DNA from: Sugiyamaella lignohabitans
Taxonomy: Eukaryota; Ascomycota; Dipodascomycetes; Dipodascales; Trichomonascaceae
NCBI RefSeq assembly: GCF_001640025.1
Contig: NC_031673.1
Span: 1,922,001 to 1,986,000, forward strand
Reading direction: 5' to 3'
Length of the DNA stretch: 64,000 nucleotides
Part shown: piece after piece, positions 19,980-29,988 of the stretch
Layout of the letters: each line of letters begins with the position of its first letter
Numbering within the stretch: position 1 is the stretch's first letter
The notes under the pieces: model-generated
The model's input: the letters and a program-made list of their open reading frames with translations, nothing else
What the model was told of the DNA's origin: nothing
The model's database searches: none
Position numbers and translations under genes: made by a program

Positions 19980-21286
19980 TTAATGGAATATCATATCTAA
20001 AAGTTCCTTTCCAAAAGCCTCGCCATGGCCAGGAGAATCCACACAGACATCTACTCGGTTTCCAACCGTTGATAGCAGCCATTGACCTCTATCATTATGG
20101 GTTGGCTTGTCAGTTTTTCGTCTTCCTCTACGGTCTACCAGTAGAGACCCTGATGTCCACCTTCCAACAGTTTCGACACGAATATCGAGTTGACTGTCTA
20201 TTTTCCAATTGTCATTAGACTCGTAAGTAATTGCATACCATACAGCAAGAGGATCATGCATATGGACGAGTGTTGGTACACCAGGGGCATTGATCTGTCT
20301 CATAGAATCGAACGATGTTCCCATCCAAATTGACATCCAGAGGGCAAGAGGCGATTGTTGATCGATTAATGGTTTAGATTTTTCAGCGAATGTGCTCTCG
20401 TTCAAGAAATGGCGATGTGTAATGTCAAGAGGAACGATTATAAGTGAAATAGGTTTATAATCTGGCGACTTAACGTATTTTAGCAGCGATTCTGGGGTGT
20501 TTTCTGGGAGGGTGGCCTCTGGAGAAGGCGAACTCAACGCGTAGACAATGGCAGCAGCAGCAGGGTCTGAGAAGACATTAAATTCAGCAGTAGGTGTTAC
20601 ATTGCCTGGTTCCAAAAGTGCACCACCCATCGAAACTACCTTTTTGACACGAGAGAAAGTAATTGGGTCGATCTGAGCCGCCATGGCAAGATTCATCAAT
20701 GGACCAATAGCACAGATGATCACAGTTCCTGGCTCATTTTCTCGTAAAATGTCAAGAATCTCCAAGTAAGATGGTCTTCTGGAAGGAATAAATGATAACT
20801 CTTCCTCGATAGTGCTGTGCATGGCTTGTTCTTCCTTTTTGAACAAGTCGATCCACTCTTGAGTGGCAGTATACTCTTTGGCTAGTTCGTGAACATTTCC
20901 GAGGCCATCCCAACCATGAACTTCTTCAGCATTGTGCATCGATCCATCGAGAGCGTTTTCTAAACCTACCGCAATCTTCGGCCTTTGGTTGGTGAACAGG
21001 GTCGTTTTGCCTCTTTTCTTTCGATGCTCATTCTCGAGTTTTAACACATGGAATAGTGAGAGAATATTTCGAAGTGAATTGGTTGTATCTATATTTCCAA
21101 AGCATAGTGAAATTAGTTCTACATCAACATTCTCGTAGCTCAAAGCAAGCAATATTCCAAGGGTATCATCAACCTATTCCATGTTAGTCGACCCGACACA
21201 TCCGCACCGACTATACCCAATGACAAAATTGAACTTACTCCTGGGTCGCTATCTATAATCAACTTGATTCTTTTAGATTGGGTCAT
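19980..21286 (-). CDS. Inosine/uridine-preferring nucleoside hydrolase (two exons)
   Basis: This 413-residue enzyme of the URH1/IunH fold splits ribonucleosides into base and ribose for salvage. Exon 1 is 21239-21286 (16 codons), the intron 21174-21238 (GTAAGT, GACTAAC, AATAG), and exon 2 19980-21173. Splicing restores the calcium-binding signature DSDPGVDD (D12, D14, D18, D19), which is split by the intron. Further family features are ICAIGPLMNLAMAA, VSMGGALLEPGNVTPTAEFN with the active-site Asn/Glu region, and the late MHDPLAVWYA motif. It is longer than bacterial enzymes (about 310 residues) by an insertion around 60-120 and a C-terminal extension. A purine or pyrimidine preference cannot be told. 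Confidence 0.92.
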
Positions 21287-21416
21287 TTTATCTTTTAAGT
21301 TTTTGAAAAAAAAAATACTCTTGATCTGTCGAGGGAAGTCCGAACAAGCAGGAAATACAGATCGTGGAGACTTGTCAAGATCAACTACCACGTGAATGAG
21401 GAATCAGCAAAAAAGA

Positions 21417-21490
21417 TGATTCGACCCAGGATCGAACTGGGGACGTTCTGCGTGTTAAGCAGATGCCATAACCAACTAGACCATCGAACC
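21417..21490 (-). tRNA. tRNA-Val (AAC)
   Basis: A 74-nt cloverleaf with acceptor stem GGTTCGA/TCGAATC and discriminator A. The anticodon loop TTAACAC in stem TCTGC/GCAGA gives anticodon AAC, and the T-arm is CCCAGTTCGATCCTGGG. It is nearly identical to the S. cerevisiae tRNA-Val(AAC). No intron. Confidence 0.97.
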
Positions 21491-22720
21491 AATTGTTGAA
21501 AAGGACTTTTTCTGAATCTATTTAGGAGAATGTATTATTTCCTTACCCTGAGAACGAAGATTTCGAATTTCAAGTTAGCCGTGCATGTTGTTACTCTCCA
21601 GGAGTGCTTGATGTTAGTTGCGGTTTCCACAAATGCTCGTCAAATAAATAAAAAGACTTGTTCTATAATGGTATCTGGGAATTGAATTTCTAATGTTTTA
21701 GGACCCATACTAGTGGTTTAGAATTTTTTAGCGATTTTATTTTATTGCAACCTGAGAAAAGTTTACAAAAGGCATATTAAACAGCCGTCCATTGATGATG
21801 TGCAAATAATGGAATTTAATGTGTTTTATTAATTCTGCGTGGTAAGGGACATGGATGAGATTCATGGCTTATAGCTGTGAGCAACTAGAGGAGTCTAGTC
21901 GCGTCGAACATGTTAAAGTTACCTTGAAACAGCCTGTAATCAGGTGAATATGAGAATTGTCATCCCAGTGATGGCTAAAGTAAGGGCTTGAAACTAATTC
22001 ACTTCTCGCAGTTCTAGCAGTTATGGATACTATGGAATTTGAATCATGATCATGATCTATTGTATATCTATTACTATTATGAGCAATGAATAATTGGCCA
22101 AATATGAGATGAGGTCATCCTCATAGTTTTAAGTGTCTGTGGGTAGATGTTGTTTGAATCGTGCTAAACTTAAAATCGGATTAATTGAACATAGTTTTGC
22201 TATAGTAGTCTTGGAAAATGAGGATTGCTTGGCTTTTGCTGAGAATGGAAAAAAAAATAAACAAGATTTATTGATTGGTTGATTGAATGGAAAAATACCG
22301 TTGCTACTGAGCATATTGATATATGTGACTGCATTTTAGACCTCTCATACTGTAAAGTCCTCCTTTACCACACCGACACATTGTACTTAATAACACGACA
22401 ATATGTAACTGGTACATCTTTAGGAAATGGCAAGGTTTTCTTCTCCTGGCAAGACTACCTGAAAAAATTGAGACAGGGACCAAACGGCTTAACCTACCCG
22501 CCAAATTCCGTAAAGTTTAAACTCGCATGTGCATGTTGCTCAATATCCAAGTATCAGCTCACCATTCTTGCAGCGAATTCTTCACCAAACCAACAAAAAG
22601 AAAACGAATTAAATTGCCATATTAATGACTATTTCCAGGGATGGTCTTCAAACAATTAAAATCGGTTTTTTTCAAAGCTCCAGGTGCCAATAATTTTTGC
22701 GAAACGATTTTCAAGAAAAA
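21491..22720. other. AT-rich intergenic region between tRNA genes
   Basis: About 1.2 kb without a supported gene. The longest open frames (22279-22659 forward, 22622-22849 reverse) have no coding features, and the second overlaps tRNA-Met. I see no repeat. Confidence 0.5.
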
Positions 22721-22819
22721 GCTCCGTTGGCTCAGTTGGTAGAGCGTGGGTCTCATAATCTGATTACTTGTTACAAGTAAGTAATCCCAAGATCGCCAGT
22801 TCGAGCCTGGCACGGAGCA
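22721..22819 (+). tRNA. tRNA-Met (CAT), elongator, with 26-nt intron
   Basis: Acceptor stem GCTCCGT/ACGGAGC, D-arm GCTCAGTTGGTAGAGC, anticodon CAT at 22754-22756 in loop CTCATAA, T-arm GCCAGTTCGAGCCTGGC, discriminator A. The mature tRNA would be 73 nt, with an intron of about 26 nt between positions 37 and 38 (about 22758-22783). The D-arm and TT pair at 31-39 resemble the yeast elongator Met tRNA, which itself has no intron in S. cerevisiae. A Glu tRNA starts 5 nt downstream. Confidence 0.92.
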
Positions 22820-22824
22820 GCTTT

Positions 22825-22896
22825 TCCGATATAGTGTAACGGCTAGCACGGTTCGCTTTCACCGAGCAGTTCTGGGTTCGATTCCCAGTATCGGAG
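22825..22896 (+). tRNA. tRNA-Glu (TTC)
   Basis: A 72-nt gene with acceptor stem TCCGATA/TATCGGA, anticodon loop CTTTCAC giving TTC, and T-arm CTGGGTTCGATTCCCAG. It is very close to yeast tRNA-Glu(UUC). A run of six T starts two bases after the gene and should end RNA polymerase III transcription. The preceding tRNA-Met has only a short T run in the 5-nt spacer. Confidence 0.96.
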
Positions 22897-23092
22897 TCTT
22901 TTTTGGCTCTAGATCCTTTTTTGATTGCTATGGGTCGTTTTCTTCTTCTAGAACAGATCTATCACTTATCTCTTCGATATAGTGAGCCATTCTATCAAGC
23001 TTCTTCAAGCGGAACATAAATCATCTCATTAAATACATATACAAAAAGGGGAGATTATGAAATAGAACTCCGTGTAGCATAATCACTGGAGA

Positions 23093-24583
23093 CTATTTAA
23101 TATACCTCCATCTAACATCGTCATCACCAGTGAAATCATCACCTGTGATAAAAGACTTGTCCGTAGGAGGTCCATTGGTAATCTCGTCTCTTCGCTTGTT
23201 TTCTCTGTCAAGGGTGTACCAAAGAATCAGAGTTGTAATAATTGACATACCCAAAAAGCCAAGAGCGACTCCATGACCGGCAGGATAAGTTGGAGCCTGA
23301 TTTGGGCGATAAACTTGGCAACCAACAATAGCACCAATATCACCAATGGAGATCTGGATAGCTTGTGCCACGGCACGTTTAACTTGTCCAGAAACATTAG
23401 CGGCCATCCAAGTAAAAATGAGAGCAGAAGCCGAGTATAGTCCAGTGACAATGAAAAAGGTAGCCAAGTATTGAACGCCTACTTTCTTACAGGAAAGAAT
23501 CAAAATATAACCAATAATACTCAAGGCAGAGAGGCCAATAATGTAAGGGGCTCTTCGGTTATGCTTCTGAGAAATTACAGCAATTCCAACTGACACAAGG
23601 GTAGCAGAGACATAAGGAGGAACAGTCATGAGCTGGGCCTGAGCAGCAGTAAAACCAAGATTAGCAATAATCGATGGGAAAAACAAAGTGAACGAGTATA
23701 AAGGTAATGCTTGACCCATCCATGTGAAAGTGTACAAATATACTCTGTAATCCTTAAAAGTATCTCTGGCAACCTTCCAACTAAATGAGTCATTTCTCAA
23801 CGAATCACTCTCCTCGGCCAAAACACTTTTAATAACAACCTGGTCTCTCTCATTAAGGAATTTAGCCTTTTGAGGAATATCTTGGATGAGGAAATAACAG
23901 ACGACAGCAAGAACAATAGTAGCCAAGGATTCAATAACAAAAATCCAGAACCAACCTCGCTTACCTGCAATACCGTCCATCTTACCAATACCGAATCCCA
24001 GAATACCACCGAAAGCACCTGCTAGAGAACTGGACGACCAGAACAAAGTAATTCTAGTCAGTAAATCTTGACGTTTGTAGTATAAAGAGAGGTAAAAAAC
24101 AATGCCAGGAAAAACACCTGCTTCACACCAGCCAAGCCAAAATCTGGCTGCTAATAATCCTCCATAGCTCTGAGAAAGAGCCATAAGAGTTCCTACAATT
24201 CCCCACAACACCATAAGAAGTGGTAACCATATTTTAGGCGAAGTTCTTTTGAGGATAATATTGGAAGGAATTTCAAATAAACAATATCCGACGAAAAAGA
24301 CCGATAATGTCACTAGATATTGTTCCTGGGACATGTGTAAATCAGTCACCAAACCAAAAAGTTTAGCATTGGCAATATTAGATCTATCTAAAAATGATAG
24401 CAAGAACAGTAAAGTCACTGGTGGAACAATCCTTCTATCAATTTTGCGTACTAGAGCCTTTTTCTCAGCTGGGGTAACATCGTCGGCATATCCACTTTCC
24501 ACTGAAGGAGAACGGATATCAATTGAGTTTGTCTCACTCAAGGGATCAACTTTTGCGCTGGGACTTTTTATTGACTCCGACAT
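23093..24583 (-). CDS. Major facilitator transporter, anion:cation symporter (ACS) family
   Basis: This 496-residue membrane protein has about 12 predicted transmembrane segments and resembles the Dal5/Tna1 group of proton-coupled organic anion importers (allantoate, nicotinate, pantothenate and similar). Family features are FLDRSNIANAKLFGL at the end of segment 1, VGYCLFEIPSNIILKRTSPKIWLP, and RFWLGWCEAGVFPGIVFYLSLYYKR in segments 4-5. SGQVKRAVAQAIQISIGDIGAIVG in the second half and the C-terminal ENKRRDE are also typical. The hydrophilic N-terminus is Ser-rich. Substrate cannot be assigned; Tna1-like and Dal5-like branches are both possible. Confidence 0.92.
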   Translation of the reverse strand: MSESIKSPSAKVDPLSETNSIDIRSPSVESGYADDVTPAEKKALVRKIDRRIVPPVTLLFLLSFLDRSNIANAKLFGLVTDLHMSQEQYLVTLSVFFVGYCLFEIPSNIILKRTSPKIWLPLLMVLWGIVGTLMALSQSYGGLLAARFWLGWCEAGVFPGIVFYLSLYYKRQDLLTRITLFWSSSSLAGAFGGILGFGIGKMDGIAGKRGWFWIFVIESLATIVLAVVCYFLIQDIPQKAKFLNERDQVVIKSVLAEESDSLRNDSFSWKVARDTFKDYRVYLYTFTWMGQALPLYSFTLFFPSIIANLGFTAAQAQLMTVPPYVSATLVSVGIAVISQKHNRRAPYIIGLSALSIIGYILILSCKKVGVQYLATFFIVTGLYSASALIFTWMAANVSGQVKRAVAQAIQISIGDIGAIVGCQVYRPNQAPTYPAGHGVALGFLGMSIITTLILWYTLDRENKRRDEITNGPPTDKSFITGDDFTGDDDVRWRYIK

Positions 24584-25580
24584 CGTTGTATAAGGATAGT
24601 ACCAATAAATTACCGTCGTGATCCACTACCTGGTATTTATATAATTATATACATGTATATCTATACGTCCGAAACATTTTTCACGAGTCAGATCAACCAG
24701 TGATATTTTTTTTTATCCGATAGGCTAAAATATATAACATCGCATCCAGAATGTCTCATGTGGTACCTCTATATTTTAGTAGAGCTGGGGTTTCAGATAT
24801 CGACTTTTGATTCAAAGATTGCGCAATCTCATGCCTTGTTTGCCAATATGCAAGATTCACCAAAAAGATCGGCCAGCAAAAGGCATTTAACTACTTCAAA
24901 ACGTTCGAATTCGAGGGCGCTAGAATGTGAAGTGCCTTGGACCCGAAACAGATTAGCAGTAAAATACGATTTAAACTCGTGGGGTCAGTTCTGGCTAGTT
25001 TATGTGTTTAAAGTTTTCTCTTGAGAAGTATCGCAGGGACTAATGATCATCAATGCTTGGACTTAATTAGTATTTTTTTAAACTTAAAGATCAATAAACT
25101 CTTAGGGTATTGAACAATGGTCAGTAAACTGTAATTTATTGTTTACGAGGTAGCCTTTTATCCGGATAATATGCTATCTCTATTTGTTGTCAGGTATTTA
25201 CTCTTATTGCTATTACCCCAGGGTATATGTCATAAAACGTGATATGGCCACACCATGCAGCCTCGCGAGATCTGCATCAACTTTAAATTCTATTTCTGCA
25301 GTAGATAGTAATATCATGTCTACCAGTAATTGGATTTATTAGTAAATAGATCTTCTAGATAAATAAAACGCACTAAAATTTACTGTGGGGGCCAAAATTA
25401 TATTTTCGCACGACTAATCCAGTCGCCAAAAAAAACATCAAAAAAAAGTTTTTTTTGGCGATAGAGCTTTATCGCCTCAAAAATATGCGGCGAGGACGCC
25501 GCACGAGCCGCATTGGAAATTTCCAGGACTGGGCCATATAGCTCGCAGATCAGATAGGTCTCCAAGAACCAGTCGATAAG
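24584..25580. promoter_or_regulatory. Divergent promoter region with three stacked hairpins
   Basis: This region separates the ACS transporter (minus) from the 25.6-kb gene (plus). The 88-codon frame at 24758-25024 is not convincing. At 25424-25503 there are three hairpins: CGCC(A)8C against G(T)8GGCG (25424-25436/25448-25460), GGCGAT against ATCGCC (25457-25462/25471-25476), and TGCGGCG against CGCCGCA (25486-25492/25497-25503). The first two share GGCG and cannot form together. They lie about 80-155 nt before the ATG at 25581. Confidence 0.55.
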
Positions 25581-26819
25581 ATGATAAGGCAAAGGTTATT
25601 GGCTTCATTGAGTCGGCCCTTGTGCCTTCATAATCCAGCAAGGATCAAGATTATCTTGCTTCGCAATGGCCGGTTTGCGAGCACTTCGGCAAACTCGAAT
25701 CACGTAGACTTTCAGAATCATCAGCACGACCTTCACCAGCTTGAAGCACAAATCAAGAATCATATCTTAGAAAGTGAATCTCCTGTATCAGAACAAACTG
25801 TCTTATCTGCACTACAAGCTTGTACTACTTTGGAAGCGACTTTCGCAGAATCTTCAAAGGCTGATAATCCACTGCCAGAGACTCCCGTCGAAGAAGCTAG
25901 AAAGTTACTACGAGGCATTCTAGAGTCGAAAAATGTCAAACTCACAACCGACATGTTAAAGAAGTATTTTATTGGACCATCTCCGTCTATCGCACCCAGT
26001 TCAACATCATCTATAGAGGTTTTGACAGCCTATAACAAACAACTGGGAACGACGTATATCCCTCGGGAAGTATCTATCATCCCCTTTAGACGGGCAGCAT
26101 ACAATGCAGAATTTGATAATTCTTTAGCAATAATGGATGCCACTGTGGGAACGAAAAGCTTATACCACAGATATATTCGCAAGCAAATGAGAAAGTATGG
26201 TCTTTACTGGGTTGGAGCTACTGGGTCTATTCTTGCATCAATTGAAGCATTACTACGAAGCGGGCTTGTAGGTGACTGGCCTTCAACAGCGATGGTTCAA
26301 GTAATGGCATTTACCTACTTGTCAAGTATATCTATATATGGAGTGCTTTCATCTGCTGGAAGAGTTTCAGGAGCAGGTGAAGTGCTTGAGTGGGTTGGAG
26401 GAACTCCATCCACATATAGATACAGCCATGCAGCTGAGATGAAGATGGCCTCTATTCTAGCTGGAATGAACAGTGCACTTCCTGAGAATCAGGGCGAATG
26501 CTCTTTACATATGATCAAGCAGCTTTTAGCTCGTAGAATGCAGCCAATTGAACCTGAGCAAGAAACTATGATGAAAGAGTACTGGGCCCGTGGAGGAGAA
26601 GGTTTTGAATGGATTGAGCCTGATCAAGATCCTGCTGAAATAATTTGGCGACAGAAAATGGAGCTTGCAAAAGCCAGCAGAATTGGATCTCCATACACTA
26701 GAAAATACAGCAACCCAGGTGACTGGACGGATGAGGTGCTTCATTCCATCCCGCATGCTTCTTTAATAGACACTGGTGATAAGTCACTCCCGGCCCCATC
26801 GCAAGCCCCTTCCGCATAA
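25581..26819 (+). CDS. Probable mitochondrial membrane protein, unrecognised
   Basis: The 412 residues begin with a positively charged amphipathic leader (MIRQRLLASLSRPLCL...RFAST), typical of matrix targeting. Residues 40-190 are mixed helical and include a Ser/Pro-rich patch. Two or three hydrophobic segments lie around residues 210-260 (LYWVGATGSILASIEALL; AMVQVMAFTYLSSISIYGVL). The C-terminal 140 residues are soluble-looking, with WIEPDQDPAEIIWRQKMELA near 350. The topology suggests an inner-membrane protein. I do not recognise the family. The gene is uninterrupted, the frame long and the start codon well placed. Confidence 0.75.
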   Translation: MIRQRLLASLSRPLCLHNPARIKIILLRNGRFASTSANSNHVDFQNHQHDLHQLEAQIKNHILESESPVSEQTVLSALQACTTLEATFAESSKADNPLPETPVEEARKLLRGILESKNVKLTTDMLKKYFIGPSPSIAPSSTSSIEVLTAYNKQLGTTYIPREVSIIPFRRAAYNAEFDNSLAIMDATVGTKSLYHRYIRKQMRKYGLYWVGATGSILASIEALLRSGLVGDWPSTAMVQVMAFTYLSSISIYGVLSSAGRVSGAGEVLEWVGGTPSTYRYSHAAEMKMASILAGMNSALPENQGECSLHMIKQLLARRMQPIEPEQETMMKEYWARGGEGFEWIEPDQDPAEIIWRQKMELAKASRIGSPYTRKYSNPGDWTDEVLHSIPHASLIDTGDKSLPAPSQAPSA

Positions 26820-27069
26820 CCGTTTATGTAAGGTACTGTAAATATATTATCCTATAATCAGCTGAATGTATAATGACAAATTACTCCCAAAAGATAGAAG
26901 AAAATCCAGAGACTGTCATCCCCTGGTCCCTGTCTGGGCATGAAGCAGTGCACAATTTCTTTTAAAACAAATTGCAGGACAATAGATCAGGAGTGGTTAT
27001 TAATAAATTATCTTATTTTCTTATGTACCTTAATACCCATTAACATATCATATTTACAATATTAAACAA

Positions 27070-29544
27070 TTAGTTCTCCTCGACCTCCTCAGCTTCGCTA
27101 TGATTTGGCTTGACAAATAGTTCGTCATTCTTGACAGTGACTTCGACATCCTCGTTGTTCCGAATGAAGCCTCGAAGTAGATGCATGGCAAGTGGGTTTA
27201 ATAGACTCTTTTGAATCAGTCTGTTGAGCGGCCGAGCTCCATACAATGGATCATAGCCTCTATTAACAAGCCATTGCTTGGCAGATTCGTCAACATCGAG
27301 TTTGATACGACGGTCGAGTAATCTTTCTTGAACTTCGCGCAGACGAATATCGACAATGGATTCCAGCGACTTTTTAGAGAGTCTATTGAATACCACCACA
27401 TCGTCCAGACGATTAATAAATTCAGGGGGATAGTAATGCTTCATGGCCTCAAGAACCTGTTGCTTCGTTTGAGCACTTACTGTACCATCCTCATTCTCAA
27501 GCTCTTTGTCACTTACAAGGATATCTTGACCGATATTACTTGTCATGACAATGATTGTGTTCTTGAAATTGACCTTACGACCCTGGCCGTCTGTGAGCTG
27601 TCCTTCATCAAGAACTTGTAGAAGTAGTTTAGAAACATCAGGATGGGCCTTTTCAAATTCGTCAAAGAGAACAACTGCGTATGGCTTACGTCGTACCGCC
27701 TCGGTAAGTTCACCACTCTCCTCATATCCAACATAGCCTGGAGGTGAACCAATAAGTCGAGACACACTATGCCTTTCTTGGAATTCACTCATATCAAAAC
27801 GAATGACTGAATTCTCGTCATCAAACAAGAATTCTCCAAGAGCCTTAGTCAACTCAGTCTTACCAGTACCAGTGGGGCCCAAGAACATGAAACTGCCCAC
27901 AGGACGTTTTTCATTTGTCAGACCAGCACGTTGAAGATGAACTGCATCAGACACTGCTTTAATAGCTTCGTCTTGACCAATGACCCTACCTTTAAGTGAC
28001 TCTTCCATGTACAACAACCTGTCTTTTTCTCCTTTCATGAGCGAATCGGTCGGAATACCAGTTACTCTCGAAATCACTCGAGCAATGTCGTTTGAGGTCA
28101 CTGATTCATGCAATAAAGAGTTTTCGTCATCTTTTTTCTTTTGGTTTTCATTTGGCAGCTTGGCTTGCAACTCTGGGATCACAGAGTACTGTAGCTCAGA
28201 AGCACGCGCAAAATTGCCGCTTCGTTGGGCCAGCTCCAAATCAATTTTAGCTTGTTCAAGATTTGACTTTGCATTCTTAATATCCTCAAGATTCTTTCTC
28301 TCCTGCTCCCATACCTCATTTAATCTGCCAACTTCGTCTTGCTTGAGTTTCAACTCTTTCTCAAGATTGGCTCTTCTGTCTGTCGAAATAGGGTCAGTCT
28401 CTTTCTTCAAAGACTCGAGTTCAATCTGAATAGTCATGATTGCTCGGTCAAGTTCTTGAATGCTATCAGGTTTAGATTCATGCTGAAGACGAAGTGCCGA
28501 ACATGCTTCATCAACCAGGTCAATTGCCTTATCAGGAAGATATCTGTCAGTAATGTACCTGTTTGAGTACACAACAGCAGTCACGAGAGCAGAATCGGTA
28601 ATTCGAACACCATGGTGAACTTCATATCTCTCCTTTAAACCTCTTAAAATACTGATAGCATCATGGACTGTTGGCTCCTCAACCAGAACAGGCTGGAATC
28701 GTCTTGCCAACGCAGTATCCTTCTCAATATACTTTCGGTATTCGTCAATTGTAGTAGCACCACAGCACTGTAATTGACCTCTGGCAAGTGCTGGCTTAAG
28801 CAAATTCGAAGCATCAATACTACCTTCTCCTTTTCCAAGACCAAGCAGAATATGTAATTCGTCAATAAACAAAATCACATTTCCATGCTCTTGCTCTACT
28901 TCCTGTAGAACATTCTTTAGTCGTTCCTCAAACTCACCGCGATATTTGGCGCCAGAAATAAGACTTCCTAGATCCAATGACACAACTCGTTTCTCCTTCA
29001 TGCTATCAGGGACTTGCTTCCTTGCAATTCTTTGTGCAAGACCCTCCATAATAGCAGTCTTACCCGTACCAGCCAGACCAATCAGAGCAGGATTATTCTT
29101 GCTTCGCCGGGATAGAATTTGAATTGTTCTTGTGATTTCTTTATCTCTTCCAATAACCGGATCTAGCTTTCCTTCATTGGCAAGCTTTGTTAAATCTGTT
29201 CCATACTTTTCAAGAGCAGACTGTTCTTGCTCCTCTTGCTGGAATCTCATCTGATTAGGACCCAATCCGCCACCTCCAGTGGCCATTCCACGTTGGGGTA
29301 TAAACGAACCAACTTTCGAAACTGGAGATTGTGCTAACATAGACCTGTATAAAGAACCACTGACTAGTCCTGTACCATGGGAGGCAATTCTAGTCTGACG
29401 GTCTGGTGAACTGCGAACAGGTGATATATTCGACGAAGACAATGTCCTGAAAGAACCACCTCGTGGGATAGCCAGTGTCTGTGACAATTGCCTTGTCGCC
29501 TTGGCTTTATTTGCACTTTGTATTACAGCTTTGCTTGTAATCAT
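27070..29544 (-). CDS. HSP78: Mitochondrial ClpB-type disaggregase
   Basis: This 824-residue AAA+ chaperone resolubilises aggregated matrix proteins with Hsp70. A presequence (about residues 1-90, rich in Arg/Ser) replaces the ClpB N-domain, as in Hsp78. NBD1 has Walker [10 protein letters not shown] (about 155-163), Walker B ILFIDELH and the region [14 protein letters not shown]. The coiled-coil M-domain lies at about 400-480 ([20 protein letters not shown]). NBD2 has Walker [21 protein letters not shown], and the C-terminal [15 protein letters not shown]. Length and order match yeast Hsp78 (about 811). A step-type heat-shock element lies upstream. Confidence 0.96.
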   Translation of the reverse strand: MITSKAVIQSANKAKATRQLSQTLAIPRGGSFRTLSSSNISPVRSSPDRQTRIASHGTGLVSGSLYRSMLAQSPVSKVGSFIPQRGMATGGGGLGPNQMRFQQEEQEQSALEKYGTDLTKLANEGKLDPVIGRDKEITRTIQILSRRSKNNPALIGLAGTGKTAIMEGLAQRIARKQVPDSMKEKRVVSLDLGSLISGAKYRGEFEERLKNVLQEVEQEHGNVILFIDELHILLGLGKGEGSIDASNLLKPALARGQLQCCGATTIDEYRKYIEKDTALARRFQPVLVEEPTVHDAISILRGLKERYEVHHGVRITDSALVTAVVYSNRYITDRYLPDKAIDLVDEACSALRLQHESKPDSIQELDRAIMTIQIELESLKKETDPISTDRRANLEKELKLKQDEVGRLNEVWEQERKNLEDIKNAKSNLEQAKIDLELAQRSGNFARASELQYSVIPELQAKLPNENQKKKDDENSLLHESVTSNDIARVISRVTGIPTDSLMKGEKDRLLYMEESLKGRVIGQDEAIKAVSDAVHLQRAGLTNEKRPVGSFMFLGPTGTGKTELTKALGEFLFDDENSVIRFDMSEFQERHSVSRLIGSPPGYVGYEESGELTEAVRRKPYAVVLFDEFEKAHPDVSKLLLQVLDEGQLTDGQGRKVNFKNTIIVMTSNIGQDILVSDKELENEDGTVSAQTKQQVLEAMKHYYPPEFINRLDDVVVFNRLSKKSLESIVDIRLREVQERLLDRRIKLDVDESAKQWLVNRGYDPLYGARPLNRLIQKSLLNPLAMHLLRGFIRNNEDVEVTVKNDELFVKPNHSEAEEVEEN

Positions 29545-29988
29545 ATTAAATCAAACTGACTTGTTAATGAAAAAATGCGAACATGAGTTATCAAAGTCGG
29601 ACTGCATGAGATGTGATCTGCTTATATAGTTGGGATATGCAGGGTCATGATTAGGGCGAGGAACCATCCAGAACCATCTCGAACGCTGATCATGCTTCTT
29701 ACTATCAGCGGATGGAAGGGTTTTAGTTTGGACAAAGGAACCCTGTAGATGGCCTGTTCCGGAGACCACGGGACTGCTTTCTCTAGCAAATACTACTGGG
29801 TTACATCCAGCGGATGGAGTTTGTCTAGATTCACTGACTTGTTCATAAATGGCTAATCTTTCAAGATTAACTTGAGTTTCAGAACCCGTGGTACTGGTAC
29901 GCAGGGTCTAGGAGCTGTCATTTTATGCATGTAAGTCATATAAGTATCACCGAAATAAATAAAATAAATAGAAAAATAAATAAATAAA
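29545..29988. promoter_or_regulatory. HSP78 promoter with step-type heat-shock element
   Basis: Three GAAC units start at 29661, 29671 and 29681, exactly 10 bp apart and all in one direction. Each pentamer (nGAAn) is thus separated by 5 bp, the gapped/step arrangement known to be bound by yeast Hsf1. They lie about 115-140 bp upstream of the HSP78 ATG, and TATATAAG (reverse strand, 29621-29628) lies between them and the gene. The rest is also the 3' flank of RIM21. Confidence 0.7.

Noticed and set aside
22279..22659. 126-codon forward frame between tRNA genes
   Set aside because: AT-rich composition, no domain, no neighbouring signals.
24758..25024. 88-codon frame upstream of the ACS transporter
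   Set aside because: No domain, and it lies in a region otherwise like a promoter.
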